Origin: Marthasterias glacialis
Taxonomy: Eukaryota > Echinodermata > Asteroidea > Forcipulatida > Asteriidae
Assembly: GCA_911728455.2 (NCBI GenBank)
Contig: OU452226.1
Span: 10,081,498 to 10,145,497, forward strand
Reading direction: 5' to 3'
DNA length: 64,000 nt
A program made the translations under genes and the position numbers. Position 1 is the stretch's first letter, and each line of letters starts with the position of its first letter. Under the pieces are notes generated by a model. That model was not told the origin of the DNA and searched no databases. It saw nothing but the letters and a program-made list of their open reading frames with translations. Shown piece after piece: positions 1 to 11,200 of this stretch.

Positions 1-58
1 AGACTTGTAGATTATCCCTTTCAAACTGTGAATTGATGGCAAGTTTTCCAATCTGCAG

Positions 59-3000
59 GAATGGTTTCTAGGGCGAGCGTTAACGGACCAATCGGCTACC
101 GTCATCCACCACTACCGCTTCCATAACAACCCGTCTGAATTCCTCTACCCAGATTTTGAGGCGGGCTGGCTCCTCAGCTCAAGCCTTCTGCACAGGTACA
201 GATTTAATATCAGATTGGCTATAGATGCATACTCCAGATGTCTCAAAATCTCCCATATGCCATGCACATACATGTACCTAGCAGTGAAGTAACCCATGTC
301 TTGTCATTGTATATGTGCGGTTGATCAGTGCCACATATTGCCACTGCAGAAATTGACCAAGGTTGAGAACCTTATCTCTTCCAACAGTGGCCCAAATTCC
401 ATTGCAATTGAGCACAGCTGCTGGCTTCTCCAGTTTACCACTCTCATTGAAGCACATTGGGCAATGGCTGTACTCTCCATATCAGCATGTGTGTGCCTCA
501 AAATGCCACAACTGTGGCATAGTGAGGTATTGGTTGGTCGTCTTGAGATACAAGCTGAGCACGGCTGGTGGCTTCTCCAGTTTACCACTGACTCTCATTG
601 AAGCACTTTAAGCAATGGCTCTACTCTCTACATTTAAACATTTGTGCCTCAAAATAAACCCAAGATGTGACTGACACCTTAAAAGTTCCTTACAGTAAAC
701 AAACAGGGCCTTAGTTTAAAAGGCTGCTCAGCAGAAAATAATAATAAACAAATATTAGTCGGTAACCAATTATAAATCATATACATCGCATGGTGTTTTG
801 CTTGGTACCAGTGCCTGCTCAGCAACTTTGTCTGTGCTGAGCTTACTTCCTGCTCTACTTTAATACAATAGTCCATGTTGACAAATTATGAATTTTGTTT
901 CTGTTTTAAGCCTTGCTGACAGATGGGAAAGCGAGAAACCGAAAATGGATTTTTCCATCGACATCAAACATGAGGTAAAGTGCAGAAGCTTTCACAGGAT
1001 ATTTTTTATGTAGAAATTTTGTGGAGTAGCATCGTGGCTGAATGGTCTAGTATGCATTAATATTCAAGCTCTGTCCTATGCAGTGTGGGAACAGATGGCC
1101 AGCCAATTTGCTGGTTACACTAAGTCATGTGTCCTTGAGCAAGACACTTCACCAAAATAAGCTTTGTCCTTCAGGAATGTGGCCTGGCTCCGGCATTCAA
1201 TTGAATAGGTATAATGTAGATAAAAGAAACAGGAACACTTATAAGAGTTTACCTCAAGCTTTCCATATGCTCAGTACTCTGCACTCATTTGTGATGACCT
1301 TCAAAAAAATAGTGTCACCTGAAGGTCCCTCGAGGTTATGCAATCAACGTGTATGCCTTTAATTTTCTCAAGAAGTTATTTGGGGGGTTTTCTATTTGAA
1401 GACTCATTTTCTAATGTCAAATGGTTTAAGCATATTTATTCTTCTCTTTTTTTCTCGACAACATTTGTTAGGTTGTAATTTACAGCTTAAAATGCATGAC
1501 ATTACAGTGCTAGAGTTATTAAAGGAACACTTAAGTGTCATCAGTGAGGACAAAGTGTTAACTTTGGCCTTTTTATCTGCCAATACACATTCATCATGCT
1601 CTGGTCCTCTGTGTCAGGTACCCTGCAGACAACAGTGACAATGGCAGCTCTAATTCTCATATCATTAAAGGGACCAGACTGTATTTTCCTTCCAGCCTCG
1701 GTTTGGTTACATTGGGTCGAATGGAAGAAAAGCAAGATGGCCGCACCAAGATAAAGCCACTAAGGACCTTTTAGCACTGAGTCAATGGTTTATATTTTTC
1801 AACCCATGTACTTTGTCAATCTTACAGCTAGCATTCTACATCTGGAACGATGGAAACGGTACCAAGCTGACTAATCTACCGTCGCTGTGCGCTGGGAACG
1901 TCCAGACAAACATGAAAATCAGGACAGACGAAGCCATCAGGAAAACTATGATGAACACAATACGCTCTGGGAAACACGAGGACGATGGGTGTGTCACCGC
2001 TCACCCTAAAGAGTTACCAGTCTGTGTATGTGGACTCTATTCATTATGATGTGAATCTTGCATTAAGTTCTGGTGTCTAGGTCATCCGGGTGTGAGTTCA
2101 GATCCCGGTCATGACACTTTTGTCCTTGGGCAAGACACTTATACAAAATTCAGGGCTTGATTTAGACACTAGCCCGGCGTACAAACACTAGTCAAGAGTG
2201 CCTAGGGCTAGTCAAACTTGCCTCTGGGTAGCCCGGCCGGGCTAGTCAAAACTGAGTCAGATGACTCCTCTTTCTAAATGTACCATGTCAGTTTTCTATT
2301 TGGTGTAAATGGTTAGGCTAGTAAAAATTTGTGAGGGCTAGTCAAAACTATATTTGACTAGCCCCGTGGTCTAGTCAGGACAAAAAGTTAGTGCAAGCCC
2401 TGAAATTGCTTCTCTTGATACTCATAATTGCTAATCAGACTCAGAGAATGGTTGCAACTAAAGTTTATTGTTGGTGATGATGTCAGGTGAACTGGGTCAA
2501 TACTCTGTCCTTTACAAAATCCTTTCCCTGTCTATCCAAAAACTTTCCTCGCCCAGCAGTTCAAAAGCAAAAGACTAGAAACATTTACCAGAAACTCCCC
2601 TGTCTTCACTTTGCTCACTTATTTAAAATGCCGTTTTGTTTTGTCCCATTGTATTTGATCTTTGCTACATCTTACAGGGAAGCGCCGTGCCAAAAGAAGA
2701 CATCTTGTTCGTGGTCAAAACTTGTGAAAAGTTTCACAAAGATAGAGGTGAGTTCCGACAAACTGACCTCGTCTTGTGAAATCAATTTTGAAATTTAATT
2801 GTATCAGTGAATAGCGCCGAGCACAATGAGCCAGACTCAGGTTTCGGAAGTCACACTGGAAGGCAAAGATACTTTTTAAAAAGGATACTAAAACTTGAAA
2901 CTTTTGATGGTAGAAAACTGGAAAGATCTTCCTGCCAAAGTTAACAAAGTACAGATCTTGCTAACAAGTCCATTATTTTCAGGTATTTTTTCCCAGCAGA

Positions 3001-6000
3001 TGATGTCATGAGTCATGTCATTGTCTATAATTTGTCCCTGTGAGCAGTCATTAAGCCAACAAATTTTTTTTTTATTCCTATACCGGACTGACCGTTCAAA
3101 AACCTGCAAAAATTTGCATCAATATTTTAAAAAGATTACATAACTTCTTCCTGATCCACTGCATCCAAAATCTAATATTTACAAAACTTGAAAAGTCTTC
3201 CTGTTAAAGCTAAGGAAGCAGAGTTCTTGCTAAAAAATTCTGGTGTAAGTGAGAAAGGAACACAAATTTAGTCCAGACATTTAATACAACAATTGTGACA
3301 CAGAGGACTACATTAATGTTTGGATTCAATGGATTTGATTTCAGTTCCTGTTGTCCAGCAGACATTAGGCAGGCATACCAAGGATATCATCTATGTCAGT
3401 GATGTTGAGGATAACAGCATACCCACCATAGCATCGGGTGTACCAAATACTGAGAGAGGTAAGACGGTCAGAGGATTTGATTCCCTTTCAATAGCCAGTC
3501 GGAGACCAGTAAGCTTTAGCAGCAAGTAATGCCGTAATACCCACCATAGTGTCAGGTGTACCAAATACTGAGAGAGGTAAGACGGTCAAAGGATTTGATT
3601 CCCTTTCAATAGCCAGCCAGAGACCAGTAAGCTTTAGCAGCAAGTAATGCCGTAATACCCACCATAGTGTCAGGTGTACCAAACTGACAGAGGTAAGACG
3701 GTCAAAGGATTTGATTCCCTTTCAATAGCCAGCCAGAGACCAGTAAGCTTTAGCAGCAAGTAATGCTGTGTCGGAATCAAGCGACTTCGGCTACGGCTAA
3801 GGCTGAACCGACAACGATGAAGCATAGGACTTTACGGCATTCCAGCCATAGCCACTGCCGAAACCATCAATTCTGACGTTGCCTAAGGTTGTCTACCAAT
3901 CAGCCGTTACAGCTGCGGCTGGATCGCCATGTTAACATGCGTCAAAGGATAGGGTGTCCTTAGCCACAGCCACAGTCGCCAATTTGGACATGTCCTTCAG
4001 ATATCATTTTCACTGTTTCACATGTTGAAGTTTGAGGATGCCCTCAAAGATAAATGTCATTGTCACATTTTTAATGTGTTTAAAGATGAAGTTAAAGTTT
4101 AAGTGTCTTGCTCAAGAATGGGTAACCGAACCTACACTAATTTCTTCCAGAAAGCAGCTGGAAATAGTCTGTAATTGTATCATTTGACTTAGTGGGCACA
4201 CCGAGGCAGAATGGGTAGGGTATGAGAATTGAGAAAGTGGAGCTGCATTAACTTTATGTGCAATGATTTACACACCATAGTTTCAAGATTGCCAAATATT
4301 GTGAGATTAAGACAGTATTAGAAAGACAGATATTTCAGTATTTTAGTTTGATATTTTGTCTACCCAGGCCACTGTGGTAAGCTGTTTGCCATCTTCAATC
4401 TGTTCCACTCCAAGCCAGAGTACCTGAAATACCCATGGCTGGTGGTAATCGATGATGACACAATTATCAGGTAAATAGAAGTGTTCTTCTTTTATTTAAC
4501 CCTAATATCTAGTGCTGCTTGAGGAGACACCGTGTACATAAATCTCTCTATAAAATGTGGCTGCTCTGAAAAGATCCCATGGCATTCTCCTGGGGCCGAT
4601 CAGAGCATACTGATCAAAATGTTGAGTTGTTAAACCACCGGTTCTTTTCAGAACCATCACAACTGATAGGGAGAGATTTATTTACATGGTGTCGCCGCAA
4701 ACCTCACCAGATTGTTCTCCCACCATTCGGAGTTTCAAATCTTACTTCACCCTACCCTAACAGTACTGATACCTCAAAAATCATAATCGTTAAAGTTGTC
4801 TGACTTAGGATATAGTACTGCAGGCCAAAAATTAACAATTGCTTATCATTTTAACATGCGTTCTGTTTGTGTTTATTTCTGACAGTGTCGCCAGGCTACG
4901 AGGCATCTTATCCTGTTACAATGCCAAGAAGGCAGTCTTCCTAGGGGAACGTTACGGCTATGGACATCTCAAGATGGGCTGGGGTTATGACTACTTGACT
5001 GGGGGAGGCGGGTAAGGAGCGGTAGAAGTGCCAGTCTTGCGCATATTCTAACATTTTGGGGACCTGTTTGGTCCCTCAAACATTGCTTAAAGGTTGCATG
5101 GCCCGATTTTCGCCTGAACGAATTTTGACAGATCATGCTGTTTCAAAGCGAAAAACATACAGACAGTGCACAAAATAATGTATATGTAACATGCAAAATT
5201 GTACATGGCTGATGGACATGAGATGTTAGGATCCCGACAATAATTTATTTTTAGTTGTTAATTACCTACCACTTATCAATGGCAGATTTTTTCATGCAAT
5301 ACCTTAAATGAAAGCTTATAATTTTATTGAATAGAAATAGCTATTTAATATCTAACTCTGGGTCAAGTTTCATGAAGCTGTATGGCAGATATATAGCCTA
5401 AGAAAAGTATTTGCTAAGTACAAATACAAAGTTACCAGTCACAAACAATGTGCATTACATAGTGGTTTCCCTGGTAACCCATTTCTGCCAAGCAAGACTT
5501 TTCATACTCAGCATTTTTTTGCCCTGGGCTCAATTTCGTAATAACTGCAGACAATAGCGCTGAACAGTTTTCTGCAAAGCCAAAACAAGCAGGAAGCCAG
5601 TCACAGTCACAAATGGTACATGTGACATGGTGTTTTGGCCGGTAACCTTAGTCTGTGCCCTGGTCCCTGCAGAAATTGAGCCATTGCAAACATTCTTATC
5701 GCCATGTACATGAAGTGTGTGTGGAGCCGCAATCTACCTCAACCCACTAACATTGTTCCATCTCATATATGAATGTCCAGAATGGTGTTCAGTCGTAAAG
5801 GCATAGAGGATCTCCTGGCAACTGGGTGTAAATGCAACAAGGATGATGAGCCTGATGATATGATACTTGGGATGTGCACCAAACGACACGACCTTCCAAT
5901 CACACACTCGCCTCTCTTCCATCAAGTGAGTTTACCTTACTTTATCAAAGGCTAGCTTTGTCCTCCAGATGGTTTATAAAAAACGTTTTTGTCTTTATTG

Positions 6001-6746
6001 TTGTGTAATGTATGTTAAAGAACTCTGTACACATCATGTCAGATGGGGTTTGCCGTGTTCTTTCTAGCATGGTTGGCTGCAGATTGTGCCACAGCACATT
6101 TGAACCCTATTTTTATTAAGCTATAAAATAAATGGATTTCATATTTCAGAAGAGCTCTTACCAGTCGTAAAAACTAATGTGCACTTAACATATGTCTGAG
6201 AGGCAAATCCAAATATAAATAGTATAATCATAATAATACAAGGTGCTTTACAACATGATCCCTGTTCATCAGGCATACTTAAACCATTCTTCAAACTTTC
6301 TCAACTCCCTGGGGAGCATACAACCCCAAGCTGCTTAATTTAGCCCAAGGGGATAATCCAACACAATATTGTCTAAGCCCTCTCAGGTTCCCATTTATAC
6401 ACCTGGATTAAGAGAAGCATTTATGGTCAATTGCCTTGCTCAAGGACTTAAGTGTGAAGACCGGGACTCGAACCCACACTCCGATGATTCAGCCATCAGA
6501 ACTTCCGAGTCCGATGCACTTGACCGCTTAGCCCCAATTATATTATTGTATAAGTAATCTGTCTCTTTCCTCACACAGGCTCGGCCAGTAGACTACTCAA
6601 TAGATTTCCTGGATCATCAATCACCTGTATCCTTCCATAAACACCTCAACTCTGACCCTCTAGCAGTCTACAGAGGCTGGTTCAAAGAGACCGACGAACT
6701 GGACTCCAAAATCCATGGGTTACAAGCAGACAGGGAGGAGTTATGA
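59..6746 (+). CDS. B3GLCT: Beta-1,3-glucosyltransferase (B3GLCT), 3' nine coding exons, 5' end outside window
   Basis: ER-lumen GT31 enzyme that adds glucose to O-fucose on thrombospondin type 1 repeats (family knowledge). Exons read here: 59-195, 911-974, 1828-2025, 2678-2747, 3345-3458, 4368-4470, 4886-5011, 5781-5925, 6579-6746. All have GT-AG sites and matching phases, giving 374 residues of the C-terminal part; the vertebrate protein is about 500 residues. Diagnostic pieces: an [17 protein letters not shown] segment in the first exon, [12 protein letters not shown] carrying the acidic DDD metal/donor motif, [18 protein letters not shown] and [14 protein letters not shown]. The protein ends REEL, a KDEL-like ER retrieval signal known for this family. 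The third exon is longer than expected after the YIW motif, which suggests a lineage-specific insertion. Its 3' end faces MMAB. The amino-terminal exons and promoter lie left of the window. Confidence 0.93.
296..640 (+). repeat. Dispersed repeat, 'GTGCCTCAAAATGCC' family, copy 1
   Basis: This B3GLCT intron segment contains the words GTGCCTCAAAATGCCACA, GGTTGGTCGTCTTGAGA and GGCTTCTCCAGTTTACCA, and part of it is internally duplicated (two versions of the CTTCTCCAGTTTACCACT block). The same words recur inverted near 34440-34870 and 50395-50640. It has no credible coding content. Confidence 0.7.
1030..1180 (+). repeat. Degenerate tRNA-derived SINE fragment
   Basis: An A-box-like GTGGCTGAATGGTCTAG is followed by TGTGTCCTTGAGCAAGACAC, the sequence that follows the tRNA part in the better copies at 50681 and 32218. 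The B box is damaged, so this is an old copy. Confidence 0.5.
2070..2165 (+). repeat. tRNA-Leu-derived SINE, truncated
   Basis: GGGTGTGAGTTCAGATCCCG resembles a tRNA T-arm with B box and is followed by GTCATGACAC and the CCTTGGGCAAGACACTT segment seen in the full-length copies. The 5' tRNA half and the tail are missing. Confidence 0.6.
2150..2405. repeat. GGCTAGTC-rich degenerate repeat
   Basis: The word GGCTAGTCAAA and its reverse complement recur at least six times, separated by unrelated DNA, and the block begins and ends with versions of CAGGGCTTG. A weaker relative with 'GGGGCTAGTAAACTG' and 'GGGCAAGTTGAG' lies at 58990-59400. It sits in a B3GLCT intron. Confidence 0.55.
3422..3771 (+). 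repeat. Three tandem copies of a 118-bp unit spanning an exon/intron boundary
   Basis: Units start at 3422, 3540 and 3658. Each begins CCCACCATAG, continues through GGTGTACCAAA and AGAGGTAAGACGGTCA, and ends at AGCAAGTAATGC. The first unit overlaps the last 37 coding bases of the B3GLCT exon 3345-3458 and its GT donor. Units two and three are intronic and carry copies of the exon end and donor; the third has lost several bases before the donor. Confidence 0.9.
3772..3990. repeat. GC-rich inverted-repeat element, degenerate
   Basis: TGTCGGAATCAAGCGACTTC and ATAGCCACTGCCGAAACCAT match, in part reverse-complemented, pieces of the better element at 25478-25750. It directly follows the triplicated unit in the B3GLCT intron. 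Confidence 0.5.
5522..5690. repeat. 'GGGCCCAATTTCAT' dispersed repeat, diverged copy
   Basis: It contains GGGCTCAATTTCGTAATAAC, CAGTCACAG..GTACATGTGA and TGGTAACCTTA, in the same order as the copies at 27470, 32627 and 44944. It lies in the B3GLCT intron. Confidence 0.6.
6238..6538 (-). repeat. tRNA-Leu-derived SINE, near full length, reverse orientation
   Basis: Read on the minus strand it has a tRNA-like head with GTGGGTTCGAGTCCCGGTC (B box), then the CTTGAGCAAGGCAATTG segment, an AATGGGAACCTGAGAGGG block and a tail with CTCCCCAGGGAGTTGAGAAAG. It aligns block by block with 50681-50995. It sits just before the last B3GLCT exon. Confidence 0.75.
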
Positions 6747-8221
6747 TAGTCTGTTACCTTCACATTTACAGGCAATAGCTGTGCCAGAAGTTCAGTTACA
6801 AGACAGGTTGGAAGTGAAACGTATTGTTTTTATTTACAACTGAAATACATCACAGCATTACATTGGCTCCTTTTTTGCAATAAAACTACCCATCTGCCTT
6901 TTTACATTTTTTTTATAAAGCTTTTTAACTTAATACCTGTACTGTATTCGTCGGGATATTTTAACAAGGTTCTTGTGGAAAAAGACATTAGTTTAATTTT
7001 TACAATTAATACAAAGAAGTAATGGTTTTGCAATTTTTTAAATACTTTTTGTTTTTACCGTTTTACAGTATTAAAGTTGGTATTTTTCAAAGTTCAGACT
7101 CGTACATTATCTACTCTGTAGGAAAAGCTTCCCACTGATATCCACCCCTTGATTTTGTTAGATCATGGTCCAACTAGGTAGAGTAGCTTAACACTAAAAA
7201 ATTATGCTTTGCAAAATCAGGTGACTACCCAAAACACCATGTATTGTTGTTAATTAGGCTCAAATCTCCTGATAATGTCATGCATTTTTTCCAGCATTTT
7301 TTATGAACAGGTCACAATGTAGTTCAGGGGCATTTCTAGTAAATCTTTTTACTTTCTGAATCTCTTTGCCATTAAAGACGGGCTCCAATGTCAAATTTGT
7401 TTTGCACTCATTGTCCAATTATAAAATGTGGGGAAAATGTCATTGTATTTTATACCCATCCAGTGAGATTTTTGTCAAACTCCAAAAAAATTCAATAACG
7501 TCACATTTCAAACGGGTCTGTACATGGAGTCCCTGTACTTATTTATTTAATGTACTAAAGCTGCTGCTACAAGCAGCTTTCATAACATTGTTTAAGATTT
7601 TTAAAATAGTAAAGAATAAGAAGTTTTTTCGGCCGTTTTAAAAGCCAGATAGCAATAACAACTTAAACCTTTTTTTATAAAACAAAAATATCAAATGGTG
7701 AAGTGGTGTGTGTTTTTAATCGTCTGGTTTTGTTCATAACATAAAAATGTTGTCACATCAGTGCAAAAACGTCACATCGCTGCTATATCTCAGCGTTGTA
7801 CGTACATCTGGGATATTTTAAGCGAGATGTAACAATTTTGCACTTTCAAACCCATGTGTAACATAAATGCTAATTTCAGGAGAAACAATGTTTGTGCACT
7901 GACACAACGATATTATCAATCCCCAATAGTCTCAAATCCTCTACAATCCTACTTGGAAAGTTGTCTGACTTTGTCGGATATGGTCGTGCAGGCCCAAATC
8001 AAAATTTCTTATCTCTGGAACAGGCATATTAATCTTAGTTAAGGTTAAAAACTTTAAAACAAAAAACAAAAACAAAAAAAACCTCCACAACACGTATACA
8101 ATTCCAACTTTATGAGACAATATCTACAAATTTGTTGAGTGAAAAATACCCTCATATTTAAAGATCAAACAATTTGTTCCTCTCCGATCCCAATCCTTGG
8201 ATCTCTGTTTTTCCTGCTCGA
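6747..8221. other. Intergenic DNA between two convergent genes
   Basis: This AT-rich DNA holds the 3' UTRs of B3GLCT (+) and MMAB (-). A minus-strand AATAAA at 7542-7547 is a possible MMAB signal about 680 bases past its stop. I see no coding exon; the open frames here are short and lack family resemblance. Confidence 0.6.
6879..6884 (+). other. Candidate polyadenylation signal for B3GLCT
   Basis: AATAAA lies 133 bases after the B3GLCT stop codon, followed by a T-rich stretch. Position and hexamer fit a metazoan cleavage signal; no cDNA evidence is available. Confidence 0.5.
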
Positions 8222-11200
8222 TCAGAGTGTGAAATGCCTTTTTTTCTGAAACGCTTCAATGGATTTGGTCAATACTTCCAGAGGTTCACTCCGTTGTTGA
8301 GCTCACTTCTTGCGCTTTCGTGACCGCACTTTGATGTAAATCGTGGGTTCAATGTCTTCGCAGTGAGAGGCGTATCTTGCCATGGTGAAAAGATAGTCAC
8401 TCAATCTGTGGGCGATGAAAAGGGTGAAGATTTGTATTCTTAACTTGTTCATTCAAATGACGTTTATTCCATGTTGGCAATAACAATTACATTTATAGTA
8501 TATATGGAAACATGTGTAACATGGTCAACATGTAGCAAAAAGTGAAGCAAATTTCTTATATACATTCCCTCGCACAGTCAAAGACTTGTATATTACAAGG
8601 ACAAAAAAAAAAAGTAAAAACCTAATATTCTAAAAGTTGTAATGAAAATAACTTCTTGTATGATCAGTACAGGTACATAAAGAACTCAGTGTGCTATAAA
8701 TTAGAATAACAATTACTTTCTTGTTCAAAATTACAAAACTACAATATTGGGTAAATTATCGAGCAATACAAAAAACACAATTGTAAAAACTGGAGATAGC
8801 AATCACAACCGAGGCTGTAGGTGTACATATGCACCCATTCACACATAAATGAAACAGGTTTTTCTATATATATATATATAGGCCTATATTCAAGCAAACG
8901 GCCTTTTTGAGATACGGCGAACACCATCATAGGAGTACACCGTTTGGTTTGGGGGTTTACAGACAGATTTATCCAAATTAAATTATGCAATTATAACGGG
9001 GCCCATTATATCTCAAAATGGATTATTGGAGCTTGGATGTCAACATGTCTGCCTGACTGGTCACAGTAGATTAACACTGTTCCTGCCTAAGCCCCTGTAG
9101 CGCTTATTGCTGCATTACAATAAACATTCGTTATTTACTGCCTGGCAATATTCAAGAGGACATTTATTTCCATACTTTGACCAATACAAATACTGACCCA
9201 AAAGAAAGAAGTATAATCAAATATAATGATCATATATATAATACACGAAATATACAAAAGTTTAGTATGGGGCAATAAACATACCCAAACAAACCATATA
9301 AGAAACCTGTTTGAAATAGCAAATCATTCTCGTTAATGTGATATTTATTTTGTCATGTTTCTCGTCTCAAATCACGAGTTATGAGAGTACAAAGAAAGAC
9401 ACTAACTTCTTGTTCACCTATAGGTTTTCCCATAATTAGGGCCCTGACAGCGTCTATGTGTTCTCTACGGGAAATCACGTACTTAGCAGATACCGGTTAA
9501 AGAGCAAGTTTAACAAATGTCTACAACTAGAATAGTGTTCATTAGAACAGTAAATACAGCTCATGGTAGCAGAGAATTAAGACAGAAAAGTGAGCTGAGT
9601 GAGCACTGATGGAATGCAGTCAAAATGTGAAGGAAATCTTGCTCTTACCTGTTCAAAAATTTGCCGACATTTTCATCTACTTCTTCCTTTTGAACAAGTG
9701 GCATTAGCCTAATGAAAAGAAAGAACCATAACGTCATTACCACTGGGATGTTATTGATTAATTGAATGAAGAACCCACAATGGAGAGCCAGATCTACATG
9801 CAGGAATGCAAGATTGGCTGTGTGCAATCACTACCAGATAAAGTTCAGAGGGCACTACAGCTAAGAGAAGAACAGCAATGCATTTATGCCATAATCCACA
9901 TTATTAGCTTCTAAAAGGCAGTTATGTCAAATGTATTTCCTCCCTCTGTAATAATCCAAAAACATCTATATCGTGATTAGAATGGTTACCTCCGTTCAGC
10001 TCGGCGACATATTGATCGAGCAACATGTAGGGCCGCTCCAGTCTTGCCACCAGACTACAATACAAACACCAAAAAAACATGTAATTGGCATGCAAAATAT
10101 AATTATGAAAGTATAATGTACAATTCAATATAATGGGAAAATAAGTTAAAGAAATGACACAATTTTAGACAAATATACAATCGGGATTATTAGTAACAAC
10201 TCTATACAAACTAAGCCTTTAGAGACAAAGACAATTAGCGATCATAAACAACAGATTTTATCATGGTGCAGCCATCTTGTTTTTCTTCCATTCAAACCAA
10301 TGTAACCAAACCGAGGCTGGAAGGGAAACAGCCTGGTACCTTTTTAAAAATTGAGAATTAAAACTATAAATGTGTATACAGGGAATCTGACAAAGATGGC
10401 TGCAGTGGGATGAAGGGCTACACGTTTATGGAAGTGCACACCATGTTGTTTCTTGGTAAACTTATCATGGATGTCCACAAAAACCCTATGACGTGGTAGC
10501 ATAGCCTCTCTAGCCATTAGGACATTATTACAATATCTAGATACACCAGTTTTTAACCAACAAGGTCATACATAACCCAAATCACATCACTGTTCCAAAA
10601 CATATCCAAGACAATGGTACAAATCTTACCGGCAGGATGAAGTTCTTGAGCGGCGGAAGCAGCTTTGTGTATTCATCGATCCACTTCTCCAGTTTTACCA
10701 CGCACCCTTCGCTGAATTCCGTCAACTCTGGAAAAACAAATCCATAAAATTGAGTATCACTCTTGTCTTATCACTCCGGGGTTTTTTGTATCCATGTTGA
10801 GTGCATGGCACCATCTTCAGTATTGCAGTATGGGAGTTTTGCTTGGGATCCGTGTAGGACCCTGGCAGTGTGAAATGATCGCACAATACATGGATCGAAA
10901 GTTACACGTGTAACCCACAAGCTGATTTCTCACAGAGCTAGTGTGAAAGCAGAGCAGATTTGAACCAGGTTGAAATTTTACCGAGGAAAACATGGAGCTG
11001 ACACGTGGAGGTTTCGACACGGATCGGACGCTGATAGTGTGAAAAGGCCTATAGAGTTGCATCCAGCTGATGTTAGAAAGCCATCCGGAGCATCCTGAAT
11101 TAAGGTGGCAACTATATTATTTACTTTTTTTAGGGGGGGAGGGGGGATTAATTATTTCCAACTTACCCAACTGATTTGGAGATGCAAGGCTCTTGGGCGT

